Shown here in pieces: positions 26,754 to 35,690 of a stretch of 64,000 nt of DNA. The translations under genes and the position numbers were made by a program. The stretch comes from Epilithonimonas arachidiradicis. GTDB taxonomy: Bacteria > Bacteroidota > Bacteroidia > Flavobacteriales > Weeksellaceae. Position 1 is the stretch's first letter, and each line of letters starts with the position of its first letter. The stretch spans positions 1 to 64,000 of the forward strand of contig NZ_RAQH01000007.1 of assembly GCF_003610695.1 (NCBI RefSeq), read 5' to 3'. Below the pieces are notes generated by a model. The model was not told where the DNA came from, searched no databases, and was given only the letters and a program-made list of their open reading frames with translations.

Positions 26754-27478
26754 TTATCTAATTTGTTTTTTAAATTCTTCTTTACTTGGAAGTATAGCTT
26801 TGTATTCTTTCGCAAAAATGGTCTTATTATTTTCCAGAAGTGTAAATTCTATAACTGTTTTGTTCTCCTCTTTACAGAGAATGATTCCTATTGTAGGATT
26901 TCCATCCTTCGTCTTTATCTTTCTATCATAATAATTTACATACATCTGCATCTGTCCAATATCTTGGTGGGTTAGTCTTCCAATTTTTAAATCTAATAGA
27001 ACAAAACATTTGATCAACCGATTATAGAAAACCATCCACAAAAAAGCTGTCACCGTCAAAAGCAAATCGCCGTTGCCTGCCTTCAAAAAGGAAACCTTTA
27101 CCTAATTCTAATATAAAATGCTCCAGCTTATTGATGATTTCTGTTTCCAAATCACTTTCGGAATAGCGACTATCTTCTTTCAAATCCAGAATTCCAAAAC
27201 ATAATGACTTTTTAGAACGTCAGTTGGCTTTTCTATAATTTGCCCTTTTTGAGCTAATTGTTTCACACCTTCTTTATCCATGCTAAGAGCTAATCTTTCA
27301 TAAATTGCAGAATTATATTGTCTGGCCAGTTCTCTTACGCTCCAATTGTTTTGAGAAGCTTCTATTTCATAAAAGTTTCTCATCTTCATTTTCAATTTTA
27401 AGTAATTGTACATAATGAGTCCACGATAATGTAAATGGTAAATTACGAGACGGCGTTTCATCATTTAAATTTTCTGCT
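26754..27478 (-). pseudogene. DUF1016/YhcG PDDEXK nuclease, truncated and frameshifted
   Basis: Three frames together encode the C-terminal two thirds of a YhcG-type PDDEXK nuclease: LSWTHYVQLLKIENEDE, then NFYEIEASQNNWSVRELARQ, then DLETEIINKLEHFILELGKG and FLFEGRQRR, then LKCFVLLDLKIGRLTHQD to an intact C-terminus. Single-base changes break the frame near 27380, 27190 and 27040. The last lies inside the catalytic FVDLVFYNR segment. The N-terminal DUF1016_N domain is missing at about 27478, next to a hairpin. The family is often found with restriction or defence genes, but none are adjacent. Confidence 0.85.
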
Positions 27479-27479
27479 G

Positions 27480-27513
27480 AAAGAGGCTGTCCCAAAAGTG
27501 AGACGGCCTCTTT
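27480..27513 (-). terminator. Terminator-like hairpin
   Basis: AAAGAGGC(TGTC) pairs with (GACG)GCCTCTTT around a CCCAAAAGTGA loop. It ends the GT14 gene and also marks the truncated 5' edge of the YhcG remnant. Confidence 0.65.
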
Positions 27514-27612
27514 TCTAAATTCCCAGTCATCGATTGGGAATTCTGTCTTGAAATGTTAAATAAAATTTTCTGAAATATGATGGAATACTAGATAGTTGCT
27601 TGTAAGTACCTA

Positions 27613-28572
27613 CTAATTGCTGCCGGGTCCATTTCTTTTCAATTCTCTTTCGATTTCGTTGACTTCCGGCAGTGGCAAGTTATAACTGTTATTCATTGAT
27701 TGCATTATCCGCTCATCATTGATATCATTTACTTTGTTAACGAAGAGACTATTACTTTCCGTCAGGAATTTCAGAAACTGGTTATAATAATTGTCTTTGC
27801 CTATCAGCGGTGGATTAAAAGTCGCTCTTTTGTCATCGTTCACAATAATATCATGGAAATCGGTATTCATTAAAACGGTCTGGAAGAACGATTCCGCTGG
27901 AAGCAGGGTGTGGAGATAATAGTCTTCAAAGTCCATCACCTTCTCATTGTTGATCAGGAAGGAACAGGTATCACGGCTAAAGATAAACCATTTGCCGCCT
28001 ATATAAGGAATAACATTCCTCATAAAGTCTCTCTTGTATATCAGTGAGGATATCTTGTGACTGAGTTCCGTAAAATGATTCTGGATCCTTTGCAATGTGT
28101 CAGGTCTGTAAAACTTCTGGTCATAGTAGAAAATATAGTTTCTCCCTACATTGGCCGTCAGGAACTGCCTGATAATGTCTTGGGATCGTAAGGGAAGGTC
28201 CTCTCCGCTGAGGTTGATCAGGTAATCCCAATCCTTACTGGCATTAAGTAAAAATTCCATGGCGTTAAGCTCCGCCTGGATCATGCTGAAGCCACCTGAC
28301 ACGATATTTGTGCTTTCCAGAATGTAGACATTCGGATATTGGACGACATAATTCTGGATGGCTTCTGTTATTTCGGAGCTCGCCTTACGGTCAATATGGA
28401 TCAGGTAGAACTGATCGCGGGTATATATTTTTTCAATCAAGGTTTTAAAAGCCTCAGGTCGTTGGTGTACCATGATGAAATAAGCGATACGAACCTGTGT
28501 TGAAGAATGCTCTTCAGAAGTTTGAGGCAAGGTCTGTGGTATTGTTGATGGAATCTGCATGTTTACGGAATT
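27613..28572 (-). CDS. GT14 core-2/I-branching-type glycosyltransferase
   Basis: A glycosyltransferase of the GT14 family (PF02485), which adds a beta-linked sugar, GlcNAc or xylose in characterised members. Seen are RIAYFIMVHQRPEAF, FYLIHIDRKAS, DYLINLSGEDLPLRS, IFYYDQKFYRP and GGKWFIFSRDTC, the standard block order. The frame is open to 28641, but the region before 28572 codes for an unlikely Ile/His/Val-rich stretch; I prefer a start at MIKNSVNMQIPS (near 28581) or the ATG a few codons later (28560), so the 5' end is uncertain by some 30 codons. Acceptor unknown; a surface glycan is likely. Confidence 0.8.
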   Translation of the reverse strand, partial: NSVNMQIPSTIPQTLPQTSEEHSSTQVRIAYFIMVHQRPEAFKTLIEKIYTRDQFYLIHIDRKASSEITEAIQNYVVQYPNVYILESTNIVSGGFSMIQAELNAMEFLLNASKDWDYLINLSGEDLPLRSQDIIRQFLTANVGRNYIFYYDQKFYRPDTLQRIQNHFTELSHKISSLIYKRDFMRNVIPYIGGKWFIFSRDTCSFLINNEKVMDFEDYYLHTLLPAESFFQTVLMNTDFHDIIVNDDKRATFNPPLIGKDNYYNQFLKFLTESNSLFVNKVNDINDERIMQSMNNSYNLPLPEVNEIERELKRNGPGSN

Positions 28573-28641
28573 TTTGATCATCCGCACTGTGCAAATAATT
28601 CTTATGTGCACGTAATGTACGAATAAAATAATGATAATCAA

Positions 28642-28992
28642 CTATTTATATTTTTTAATTTTAAGCAATATTGATCTACATTTGCAAAGTATTCATAAAG
28701 AAAGGTTCCTGCCTTCGCTTAACCGGTCCAATGACACCGATCGGTCTTGCTTCTACAGTTCCCCCGTTTATAGATCCGATTTTTTAATGATATTGCGAAT
28801 CACGATTCCTTTGATCCTAAAAAATGAACAATATTGCCGGTATAGATGTTTAAATATCTTACACTTAGTATCAAAAGCCACGCAAAGCATGATTAGTCGA
28901 AGCGAAAGTTTCCCCTCTTATCAACATTTATAACAAAAATGAAATCTGTAAAGTGTACAGATCCCATTATATTAATTTTTAATTTTATTACA
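28642..28992 (+). promoter_or_regulatory. Spacer and possible long cold-shock leader
   Basis: TACATTTG at 28678-28685 fits the -7 consensus and would give the csp mRNA a leader of about 300 bases. Long structured leaders are usual for csp genes. No coding region is credible here. Confidence 0.4.
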
Positions 28993-29187
28993 ATGCAAAA
29001 AGGCACCGTAAAATTTTTCAACGAAGCGAAAGGCTTCGGTTTCATCGCACCATCAGAAGGTGGCGCAGATATCTTTGTACATACTTCAGGACTTGAGTCA
29101 AGAGGCATCCGTGAGAACGACGAGGTTGTTTTCAACGTACAGAAGGGAGATAGAGGTTTAAGCGCTATCAACGTTAAACTGGCATAA
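28993..29187 (+). CDS. Cold-shock domain protein (CspA family)
   Basis: A 64-residue OB-fold RNA chaperone. RNP1 (KGFGFIAP) and RNP2 (DIFVHTS) motifs are intact. The same frame is open 18 codons upstream, but MQKGTVKFFNEAKGFGF is the family start. It is followed by a G+C-rich terminator hairpin and preceded by a long leader, so expression is probably regulated at the RNA level. Confidence 0.95.
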   Translation: MQKGTVKFFNEAKGFGFIAPSEGGADIFVHTSGLESRGIRENDEVVFNVQKGDRGLSAINVKLA

Positions 29188-29228
29188 TCTGATCGATATA
29201 GTAACTTATTATATTAATTGTATTACTG

Positions 29229-29258
29229 GCCTCCCGCATATTGCGAGAGGCTATTTAT
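29229..29258 (+). terminator. Terminator of the cold-shock gene
   Basis: GCCTCCCGCA and TGCGAGAGGC pair around TAT, followed by TATTTATCTTTTT. Confidence 0.8.
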
Positions 29259-29309
29259 CTTTTTACGGAAATCATACTGCTGCCATTGAACTATTAAATC
29301 AGAAAATAT

Positions 29310-29768
29310 ATGCGTATCATCAATAATTACGAAGAATATAAGTCATTGGAGGGCGTCATAGTAGGCAGTTCGCCCTGGCATACGATTGACCAAAAGCAGA
29401 TCGATCTGTTTGCAGATGCCACCCTGGATCACCAGTGGATCCATGTGGATAACGACAGGGCATCTAATGAAAGTCCTTATGGATCAACAATAGCTCACGG
29501 ATATCTTACGCTTGCGCTGATCCCTTATTTGTGGAAGCAGATCGCGTTAGTACAGAATGTAAGCCTCGAAATCAATTACGGGATTGAAGACCTGAGATTC
29601 GGTATGCCTGTAAAGGTCAATTCCGAAGTCTCTTTGCAGGCAACTGTCAGATCGGTGAATGACCTCCGGGGAATGGTCAAGGTTATTGTCGGTGCAAGAC
29701 TCGTCATTAAAGATGAATCGAAACCTGCCTACACCGGCAATGTGGTGTTTCTTTATCAATTCAGATAG
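29310..29768 (+). CDS. MaoC-like (R)-specific enoyl hydratase family protein
   Basis: A 152-residue hot-dog-fold protein of the MaoC family. The hydratase motif is visible as ADATLDHQWIHVDNDRA followed by GSTIAHGYLTLALIP, giving the catalytic Asp/His pair. Members hydrate trans-2-enoyl-CoA to (R)-3-hydroxyacyl-CoA. It begins a stretch that looks richer in G+C than its surroundings and that continues through chaA and the Crp gene, suggesting common acquisition. Confidence 0.88.
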   Translation: MRIINNYEEYKSLEGVIVGSSPWHTIDQKQIDLFADATLDHQWIHVDNDRASNESPYGSTIAHGYLTLALIPYLWKQIALVQNVSLEINYGIEDLRFGMPVKVNSEVSLQATVRSVNDLRGMVKVIVGARLVIKDESKPAYTGNVVFLYQFR

Positions 29769-29892
29769 AAACTCTCAGGTCTTTGTATTAGAACTCTTTA
29801 GATAAAAGTTTTATCAGAGTATTGATCATTTATCTTATTAGTATGATAGCGAACTGTAGTACTATACACATAATTAAATTGCATTCTTCTTT

Positions 29893-30990
29893 ATGAATCA
29901 ACACAAATATTTACGGTATTGGACGATTGTTGTGCCGGTTTTATCTTGGCTCTTCTACTTTGGGAGCTTCATTTTTTCATCAGGCTATTATTCGATCCTG
30001 CTAACGGCATTGTTACTGGGAAGCGTTCTCACGGCAGTCTATCACTCCGAAGTACTTGCACATCGGCTCGGTGAACCGTTTGGTACTCTTCTTCTTGCGT
30101 TTGCTATTACGGTCATTGAGGTGGGACTGATCATTTCCATTATGCTGGGAGCAGAAGGGCTGGAGACCATTACCCTGGCAAGGGATACTGTTTTTGCGGC
30201 AGTAATGCTGATTCTCAACGGAATTATCGGTATCTGTATTGTTATCGGATCAATAAGATACAGGGAGCAGACCTTTACTCTGAAAGGTGTAAGCACGGCT
30301 CTGATCACTCTTACAGCGGTGGTCGTGTTCGTTCTGATTTTGCCTAATTACACGGTAAGTCATGGAGGAGGCGAGTATACCTCTTTTCAGCTTTTATTTA
30401 TAGCATTGCTATGTCTGGCATTGTATCTCGGATTTACGATGGTGCAGACGATCAGGCACCGCAGTTTTTTTATATCGCCAAGTGACAAAGCGAAGGAAAA
30501 AACTGTGGAATATAAGGCTAAGATCAAAGTTTCCGGAAAGACGATGTATATCAGCAGTTTCATGTTGATCGTCAGCCTGGGGGTGGTTGTTCTGATGGCT
30601 AAGCTTCTCTCGAAGGATGTTGAATATCTGGTGGTGGCCGTTGGTGCTCCAAAATCCGCAGTTGGGGTTATAATTGCGGGAGTGGTGTTGCTCCCGGAAG
30701 CGCTTGCAGCAATCAGGGCAGCCAGAAATGACCGGATACAGACCTCGCTGAACCTGGCATTCGGTTCTGCTTTGGCGAGTATCGGACTGAGCATTCCCGC
30801 CATTGCGGTCATATCGGTGATCAGCGGGATCCGGATGACATTGGGAATCGACATCAAATCAACCGTTTTGCTGGGATTATCGTTATTCATCATCACCATT
30901 TCACTGGCCACCGGAAAGACCAATATCATGCAGGGATTTGTGCTTCTCGGTATATTTTTGATCTACCTTTTTGTTACGATCGTCCCGTAA
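29893..30990 (+). CDS. chaA: ChaA-type calcium/sodium:proton antiporter
   Basis: A 365-residue inner-membrane cation exchanger of the CaCA superfamily with about 11 hydrophobic helices. The two inverted alpha repeats are seen as GEPFGTLLLAFAITVIEVGL (first) and VLLPEALAAIRAARNDRIQT with NLAFGSALASIGLS (second), including the acidic residues that bind cations. ChaA exports Ca2+ or Na+ in exchange for protons at alkaline pH. Coding sequence appears clearly richer in G+C than neighbouring genes. A decayed paralogue lies at 38491. Confidence 0.93.
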   Translation: MNQHKYLRYWTIVVPVLSWLFYFGSFIFSSGYYSILLTALLLGSVLTAVYHSEVLAHRLGEPFGTLLLAFAITVIEVGLIISIMLGAEGLETITLARDTVFAAVMLILNGIIGICIVIGSIRYREQTFTLKGVSTALITLTAVVVFVLILPNYTVSHGGGEYTSFQLLFIALLCLALYLGFTMVQTIRHRSFFISPSDKAKEKTVEYKAKIKVSGKTMYISSFMLIVSLGVVVLMAKLLSKDVEYLVVAVGAPKSAVGVIIAGVVLLPEALAAIRAARNDRIQTSLNLAFGSALASIGLSIPAIAVISVISGIRMTLGIDIKSTVLLGLSLFIITISLATGKTNIMQGFVLLGIFLIYLFVTIVP

Positions 30991-31057
30991 TTCTATTTTA
31001 AAAGCTGGTCGCCAAAAAAGATTCTTATGCTGCAGATCATAAAATAAAGATGGGATA

Positions 31058-31678
31058 ATGTCTACATTCATCAACAGTAAATATAATAGTATGATTGACG
31101 AGAAATGTTTGCGATCGCACGGCGCCGTGCTCAGAATATTTAACAGAGATACCTTTCTTTTTAATAAAGGAAGTGAGTTGGAGTATCATTTCCAGATTGT
31201 CAGTGGTCTGGCCAAGTTTGTCAGGGAGGACCAGGAAGGTCATCGAATCACCTGTCAGATCTTAGGTAGTGGTGATGCCAATTACCTCATATTGGCTGGA
31301 TTACCACTTCCTTTTGACATGGTGGCCATTACAGACTGCACGGTCCTGATGATGCCGAAAGATGACTTTCTGTCGATGATAATGTCTGAGGAAGGAATGC
31401 TGAGGCATATCATGAAGTATATTTCCGAGCTGATGTATATTCAAATGGAAAGAAATCGCAAAGAGTTCAATAAAAGCCCCTCGGACAGAATCACAGAGCT
31501 CTTTCAGTTTCTTAAATATGAAGAGACAGATCAGGAAATTTTTTCCTTTGAAATCAATTTGAATGTTCATGAAATCGCTGAGATATCCGGAATCAGTTTG
31601 GAAATATGCATTGACACTCTGAAAAAGATGAAGGAACATGGATCTGTTAAAATACTGAATGCTCGAATACTCTTCTGA
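31058..31678 (+). CDS. Crp/Fnr-family transcription regulator
   Basis: A 206-residue regulator with a cyclic-nucleotide-binding-like beta roll (about 20-125; GSELEYHFQIVSGLAKFVRE) and a C-terminal winged helix (150-206; LNVHEIAEISGISLEICIDTLKKM). The phosphate-binding cassette of true CRP is not evident and there are no N-terminal cysteines for an FNR cluster, so the ligand is unknown; many Bacteroidota members act without a known ligand. Confidence 0.88.
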   Translation: MSTFINSKYNSMIDEKCLRSHGAVLRIFNRDTFLFNKGSELEYHFQIVSGLAKFVREDQEGHRITCQILGSGDANYLILAGLPLPFDMVAITDCTVLMMPKDDFLSMIMSEEGMLRHIMKYISELMYIQMERNRKEFNKSPSDRITELFQFLKYEETDQEIFSFEINLNVHEIAEISGISLEICIDTLKKMKEHGSVKILNARILF

Positions 31679-31725
31679 GCAGACCGTAAAAACGATCTAT
31701 TCTGACGACTGGTATTATTTAAAGA

Positions 31726-32082
31726 TTAAGCAGGTCCTATGAAACTATGAACCCGGGCCAAAAGATCATCCAGATCAAAAGGTTTGGAAATAAATGCATC
31801 AGGTTGACATTTCTTCTCAATTTCGAACGTTTTTGCATGTGCACTCATCATAAGAACAGGAGCCTCAATAGGATTACTTTTTAGAGTATTGCACACATCG
31901 ATGCCGGACCCGTCAGGAAGCCTGACATCCAAAATAAAAAGATCTACCCTATCGGTTGAATACAATCTGTTGAAATCGCTTATAGCTGCAGCTTCTATGA
32001 TATTGTAACCCTCAATACTGAAAAAGACATTCAGTAGGTCGCGGATGCTATCCTCATCTTCTAATATAAATATTGTCTTCAT
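31726..32082 (-). CDS. Stand-alone receiver-domain protein
   Basis: A 118-residue receiver domain with no output domain. Glu8-Asp9-Glu10-Asp11 form the acidic cluster, Asp52 is the phosphoacceptor (FILDVRLPDGSG) and Lys100 precedes PFDL. Such proteins relay phosphate or act by protein contact. It is close in length to a second one at 32446. No kinase is adjacent. Confidence 0.88.
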   Translation of the reverse strand: MKTIFILEDEDSIRDLLNVFFSIEGYNIIEAAAISDFNRLYSTDRVDLFILDVRLPDGSGIDVCNTLKSNPIEAPVLMMSAHAKTFEIEKKCQPDAFISKPFDLDDLLARVHSFIGPA

Positions 32083-32445
32083 AATTTTGGAACTTTACGC
32101 AACGGACTATTTATATGAGCCAGATAAAAATGGCATGCTGCGGAATGGGTTATGCAAATACTATGCGACAAATATTTATTTTATATATAATTTTAGTAAC
32201 GGTGGAAATGAAAGGAATTTTACGTAGCGTTTTTAACGTCTTTGTTTAAAGATAATATTATGTAAGAATTATAATGCTTACGTTAAGTCAACAGATCTTT
32301 TGTGATGGATTACTCTAATTAATATCTATTGACATCAAAGCATGATTACTGCTCAATCTTGCTAATTTTCTAACCATGTTAATATGCCTGAAGCTTGAAA
32401 TATAATCTTTCAGCAGTAAAGCTAGATCAACAAGCACCTTGAGTT
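32083..32445. other. Non-coding spacer between two receiver genes
   Basis: A+T-rich; a 60-codon frame on the plus strand has no merit. Holds the promoter of the 31726-32082 gene. Nothing else seen. Confidence 0.4.
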
Positions 32446-32802
32446 TTAGGTATTTTTTTTAACGACATCCACCAGGTGATCAATGTCAAAAGGTTTTTCA
32501 ATATAGTCATCAGCTTTGCATTGTTCTGCTTTTTTAGCTAATTCGGGCGAGGTGGAAGTTAGTACAGCTGATAAGTCTTCAGTGGTAGGATCTGACTTTA
32601 ATTCCTCAATCACCTCTGTTCCTCTTTTATCTCCTTTGATAAATTCATCAACAATAACAACATCAGGATTGATATCGTCAATCTTATCAATGGGATCGGT
32701 GTTTAATGATGGTGTTACATCATATCCTTCATTGCTCAAGATGTGATCCATAATTTCCAATATCTGTTCATCATCCTGGATAAGCACCACTTTTTTCTCC
32801 AT
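32446..32802 (-). CDS. Stand-alone receiver-domain protein
   Basis: A 118-residue receiver domain. Acidic pocket Asp10-Asp11-Glu12, phosphoacceptor Asp52 (VVIVDEFIKGD), Thr82/Ser83 and Lys103 (DYIEKPFDI). The usual Pro-Asp-Gly after the phosphoacceptor is replaced by KGDKRG. Together with the neighbour it forms a pair of single-domain regulators between the Crp gene and the glycosidase operon. Confidence 0.87.
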   Translation of the reverse strand: MEKKVVLIQDDEQILEIMDHILSNEGYDVTPSLNTDPIDKIDDINPDVVIVDEFIKGDKRGTEVIEELKSDPTTEDLSAVLTSTSPELAKKAEQCKADDYIEKPFDIDHLVDVVKKNT

Positions 32803-33371
32803 AAGTCACTAATTTTTACGTAAATATATGAAAAAAAATGATCTAAATCAGCGTCCTTAAATATGTCCGTCACACTATAGAAGTGAAATGCCAGTATTAA
32901 TTTATTAGGTTTATTTAACTACTTAATTAATTAAGTATTTAATATTCACGTTGTCTTCAGATAATGTTAAAATAACTGTTCAATCTTGGAATTTATGTAC
33001 TATACTTAATGATGTAACTTGGATGCGCAAAAATTTGCGATAAAATGAGCTATATTCGTTAAACCAATCTTGATTATATTGTTTTATATGAAAGTTATAT
33101 AAAAATATACAAATGGAGTATTTTTAAGTAGTAACTTTGATAGTATGAATTTGGGAATCAGATTTAAATTTAATTACAAAGAGAAAAATTGCACTACTTG
33201 TCTTAAATGGCGCCGTTTGGCTTTTTGTGACTTTGACGAGCATATCTTCAAACACTTTTATAGATGATTTGGTTCGATTGAATCAAATTAAACAGGAATT
33301 CCAAAGATCATCTTTATCAAGTATTTTTTATAGTTGAAGTTTCTGTCAACCTAAAAAATTGATATCTCTAA
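32803..33371. other. Non-coding spacer
   Basis: 569 A+T-rich bases. A 40-codon frame at 33145-33267 encodes a small CTTC-containing peptide with no known relative and a TAACTTTG box immediately before it; not strong enough to call. No terminator is obvious for the convergent GT4 gene. Confidence 0.4.
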
Positions 33372-35690
33372 TTAATCAAAACAAAGTCTTGCCATCACAT
33401 AACTGATGGTGGATTCTGCACCTTGGTTTAGGTTTACGTTTTTTTCTTCGAGCCCGTCGTAACAGCCACCTGTAGCAGGATTGTAAATAATTTGATTCAA
33501 ATGATTTTTTCCCAAAAACCAGTTAAAGGAATTCTTCATCATTTGCAGATACTTTTCATCTTTAAAAGTTTTATAAAATGAAGATAAAGCCAGAACGGTG
33601 TAGGCAACATCAATAGGTTGCTCTCCACCAATGGCTGGTGATACATTTTCAGTATTTTCTTTTTGCAGCCAGCCTTTATTGGAAATCACATTTATGCTGT
33701 CATCAATCATAATTTTAGACATTAAAAACTGGAAAGACTCTTCAGCAATATGCTTGTAAAGTTCATCCTTAGTAGAAATCCACGCACACAGTAAAGCTTC
33801 CGGCAATACGCTGTTTCCGTAGGTCAGATAATTCTCAAACCAATGCCAATCGTCTTTTGCTTCATGTTGATACATTTTCACCAGACGATTTGCTAGTTCT
33901 TTTAATAAAGGAAGGTTGTTTTCTGAGTTTTGATAATACAATCCTTTAATAATAAAAGCCATTGCTCTTGTAGAATGAATTTTTTCTGCCCAGACAAGAT
34001 TTTTCTGAATGATTTTTTCCGCATTCTCAGACAATTCCTGTGGCAAAATTTCTTTTAATGAAATCAAATAACCTAAAGCCCAGATTGCTCTTCCATTGGA
34101 GTCATCCAGATTAGTTTCATAGTTTTGATTAGTGAATTGTTTTTGTTCATTTACATAGTTCAGGAAACTCCCGTCTTTATGCTGGCAAAATTTAATAAAG
34201 TTTAAATAAATTAAAATCAATTGCAAATCTGCTTTGTTTCTACTGCTTTGAAAATGCATGCAAATAGCGATCATCGCCCGTGAATTATCATCCAGCGTAT
34301 ATCCTGAATTGATATCCGGTTTGCTTATCTTTGAAAACTGAATCATCCCAAAATCGGTTGTCATATTTTGAATATGCCCAAGATTGATTTCCGGCAGAGT
34401 ATAACTAAGTTCTGTTTTATTATTTCTTAGTTTCTGAAATAACAAAGCGTGTAAGATAGATGAATTTTCCCACGCTGTCGGAGCCATTTTTTCCAATGAT
34501 TTCTGACGTAGCTCCTCTCGTTTGCTTTCATTTTCTAATAATGTGTTTACCGCAACAGCCAACTGCTCCGGAGATTCAAAATCGATAATAATTCCTGTAT
34601 CTTCCTTTAAAACTTCCAAAGCATGTGGAATTGGAGTAGAAACAATGGCACATCCGCTGCTGATTGCATAGGAAAATGTACCGCTTACTGCCTGGTTTCT
34701 GTCTTTTGAAGTGAAAAGATAAACATCGGTAAGCTGAAGATATTCTAGTAATTCCGGGAGTGGAAGATAATCATTGATAAAGCGGATGTTGTTTTCCAGA
34801 TGAAGGGTACAGGTAAGGTCTTCCAAAAAGTCACGATATTTTTCGCCTTCATGCCTTACTAATGCAGGATGTGTTTTGCCTAAAATTAAAAAAATAACAT
34901 CAGGATTTTTAGAAATGATTTCCGGTAAGGCTTTCATTGTCGTTTCAATATTTTTTCCGGAACCTAATAATCCGAAAGTGGAAAGAACTTTTTTATTTTT
35001 AAGATGATACTTTTCTTTCAAAGTAATTTTGTCTACGAAGGGCAAAAGGTGTGTTCCGTGAGGGATTACCGTAATTTTATCAGGATAAATGTCATAAGTG
35101 TTCAAAAGAATGTCCGCTGAAATACTTGTCATTACGATAATAGATTTTGCATAATCTGCGATTTCTTTCACTTTTTCCTTCAGCTCTTTATCAGGGTTTG
35201 GCAAAACAGTGTGAAAGGTGATGATAATATCTTTTTTTAAGTTCTTGAGAAAAAGTAACAAACCATTTTGGGTTTCATTAAAAAATCCGAATTCGTGCTG
35301 AAGCATCACTAACTCAATAGCATCATTTTTGTTGATTTTTGCGGCTAATTCCAAGTAGGAAACGGCGTCCGAGATATTTAATTTATACTCGGTAAATTCT
35401 TGATATTCATAATTTTCCTCTTCTGTTTCCATCGGACAAATGGTTAATTTGAAAGATTCTCCGAACTTTGCCTGAAGAGATTTTATGAGATCTTGGGTAT
35501 AAGTGGCGATTCCGCATACCTTTGGAGGAAAAGTACTTACAAAGACAATCTCTTTTTTATCGTAGGTTTTGTGTTTTATACCATTATAAGATTGTCTAAT
35601 TGCTTTGTCCTCCACGTCTGAATTAATATTTTTATTCATTTTATTTTCATTTTCAAATTTGATAATCTGATGATTATCTTTAAACCGCAA
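33372..35690 (-). CDS. GT4 glycosyltransferase fused to an alpha/alpha-barrel domain
   Basis: A 772-residue two-part protein. Residues about 45-410 are a GT-B glycosyltransferase of the GT4 type (FVSTFPPKVCGIATYTQDL start, STFGLLGSGKNIET, and the nucleotide-sugar site RNQAVSGTFSYAISSGCAIV). Residues 430-772 are helical repeats with TLDDNSRAMIAICMHFQ, LDDSNGRAIWALGYLIS, STRAMAFIIKGLYYQ and GGEQPIDVAYTVLALSSF, the pattern of an (alpha/alpha)6-barrel as in glycosidases. It overlaps the end of the GH130 gene by 11 bases if the first ATG is used; the ATG at 35639 is a second option. Operon context suggests one enzyme makes and the other cleaves or trims the same mannose-type linkage. Confidence 0.85.
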   Translation of the reverse strand: MRFKDNHQIIKFENENKMNKNINSDVEDKAIRQSYNGIKHKTYDKKEIVFVSTFPPKVCGIATYTQDLIKSLQAKFGESFKLTICPMETEEENYEYQEFTEYKLNISDAVSYLELAAKINKNDAIELVMLQHEFGFFNETQNGLLLFLKNLKKDIIITFHTVLPNPDKELKEKVKEIADYAKSIIVMTSISADILLNTYDIYPDKITVIPHGTHLLPFVDKITLKEKYHLKNKKVLSTFGLLGSGKNIETTMKALPEIISKNPDVIFLILGKTHPALVRHEGEKYRDFLEDLTCTLHLENNIRFINDYLPLPELLEYLQLTDVYLFTSKDRNQAVSGTFSYAISSGCAIVSTPIPHALEVLKEDTGIIIDFESPEQLAVAVNTLLENESKREELRQKSLEKMAPTAWENSSILHALLFQKLRNNKTELSYTLPEINLGHIQNMTTDFGMIQFSKISKPDINSGYTLDDNSRAMIAICMHFQSSRNKADLQLILIYLNFIKFCQHKDGSFLNYVNEQKQFTNQNYETNLDDSNGRAIWALGYLISLKEILPQELSENAEKIIQKNLVWAEKIHSTRAMAFIIKGLYYQNSENNLPLLKELANRLVKMYQHEAKDDWHWFENYLTYGNSVLPEALLCAWISTKDELYKHIAEESFQFLMSKIMIDDSINVISNKGWLQKENTENVSPAIGGEQPIDVAYTVLALSSFYKTFKDEKYLQMMKNSFNWFLGKNHLNQIIYNPATGGCYDGLEEKNVNLNQGAESTISYVMARLCFD

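Noticed and set aside
28631-28933. 100-codon frame upstream of the cold-shock gene
   Set aside because: Lies in the probable csp leader and has no recognisable protein features.
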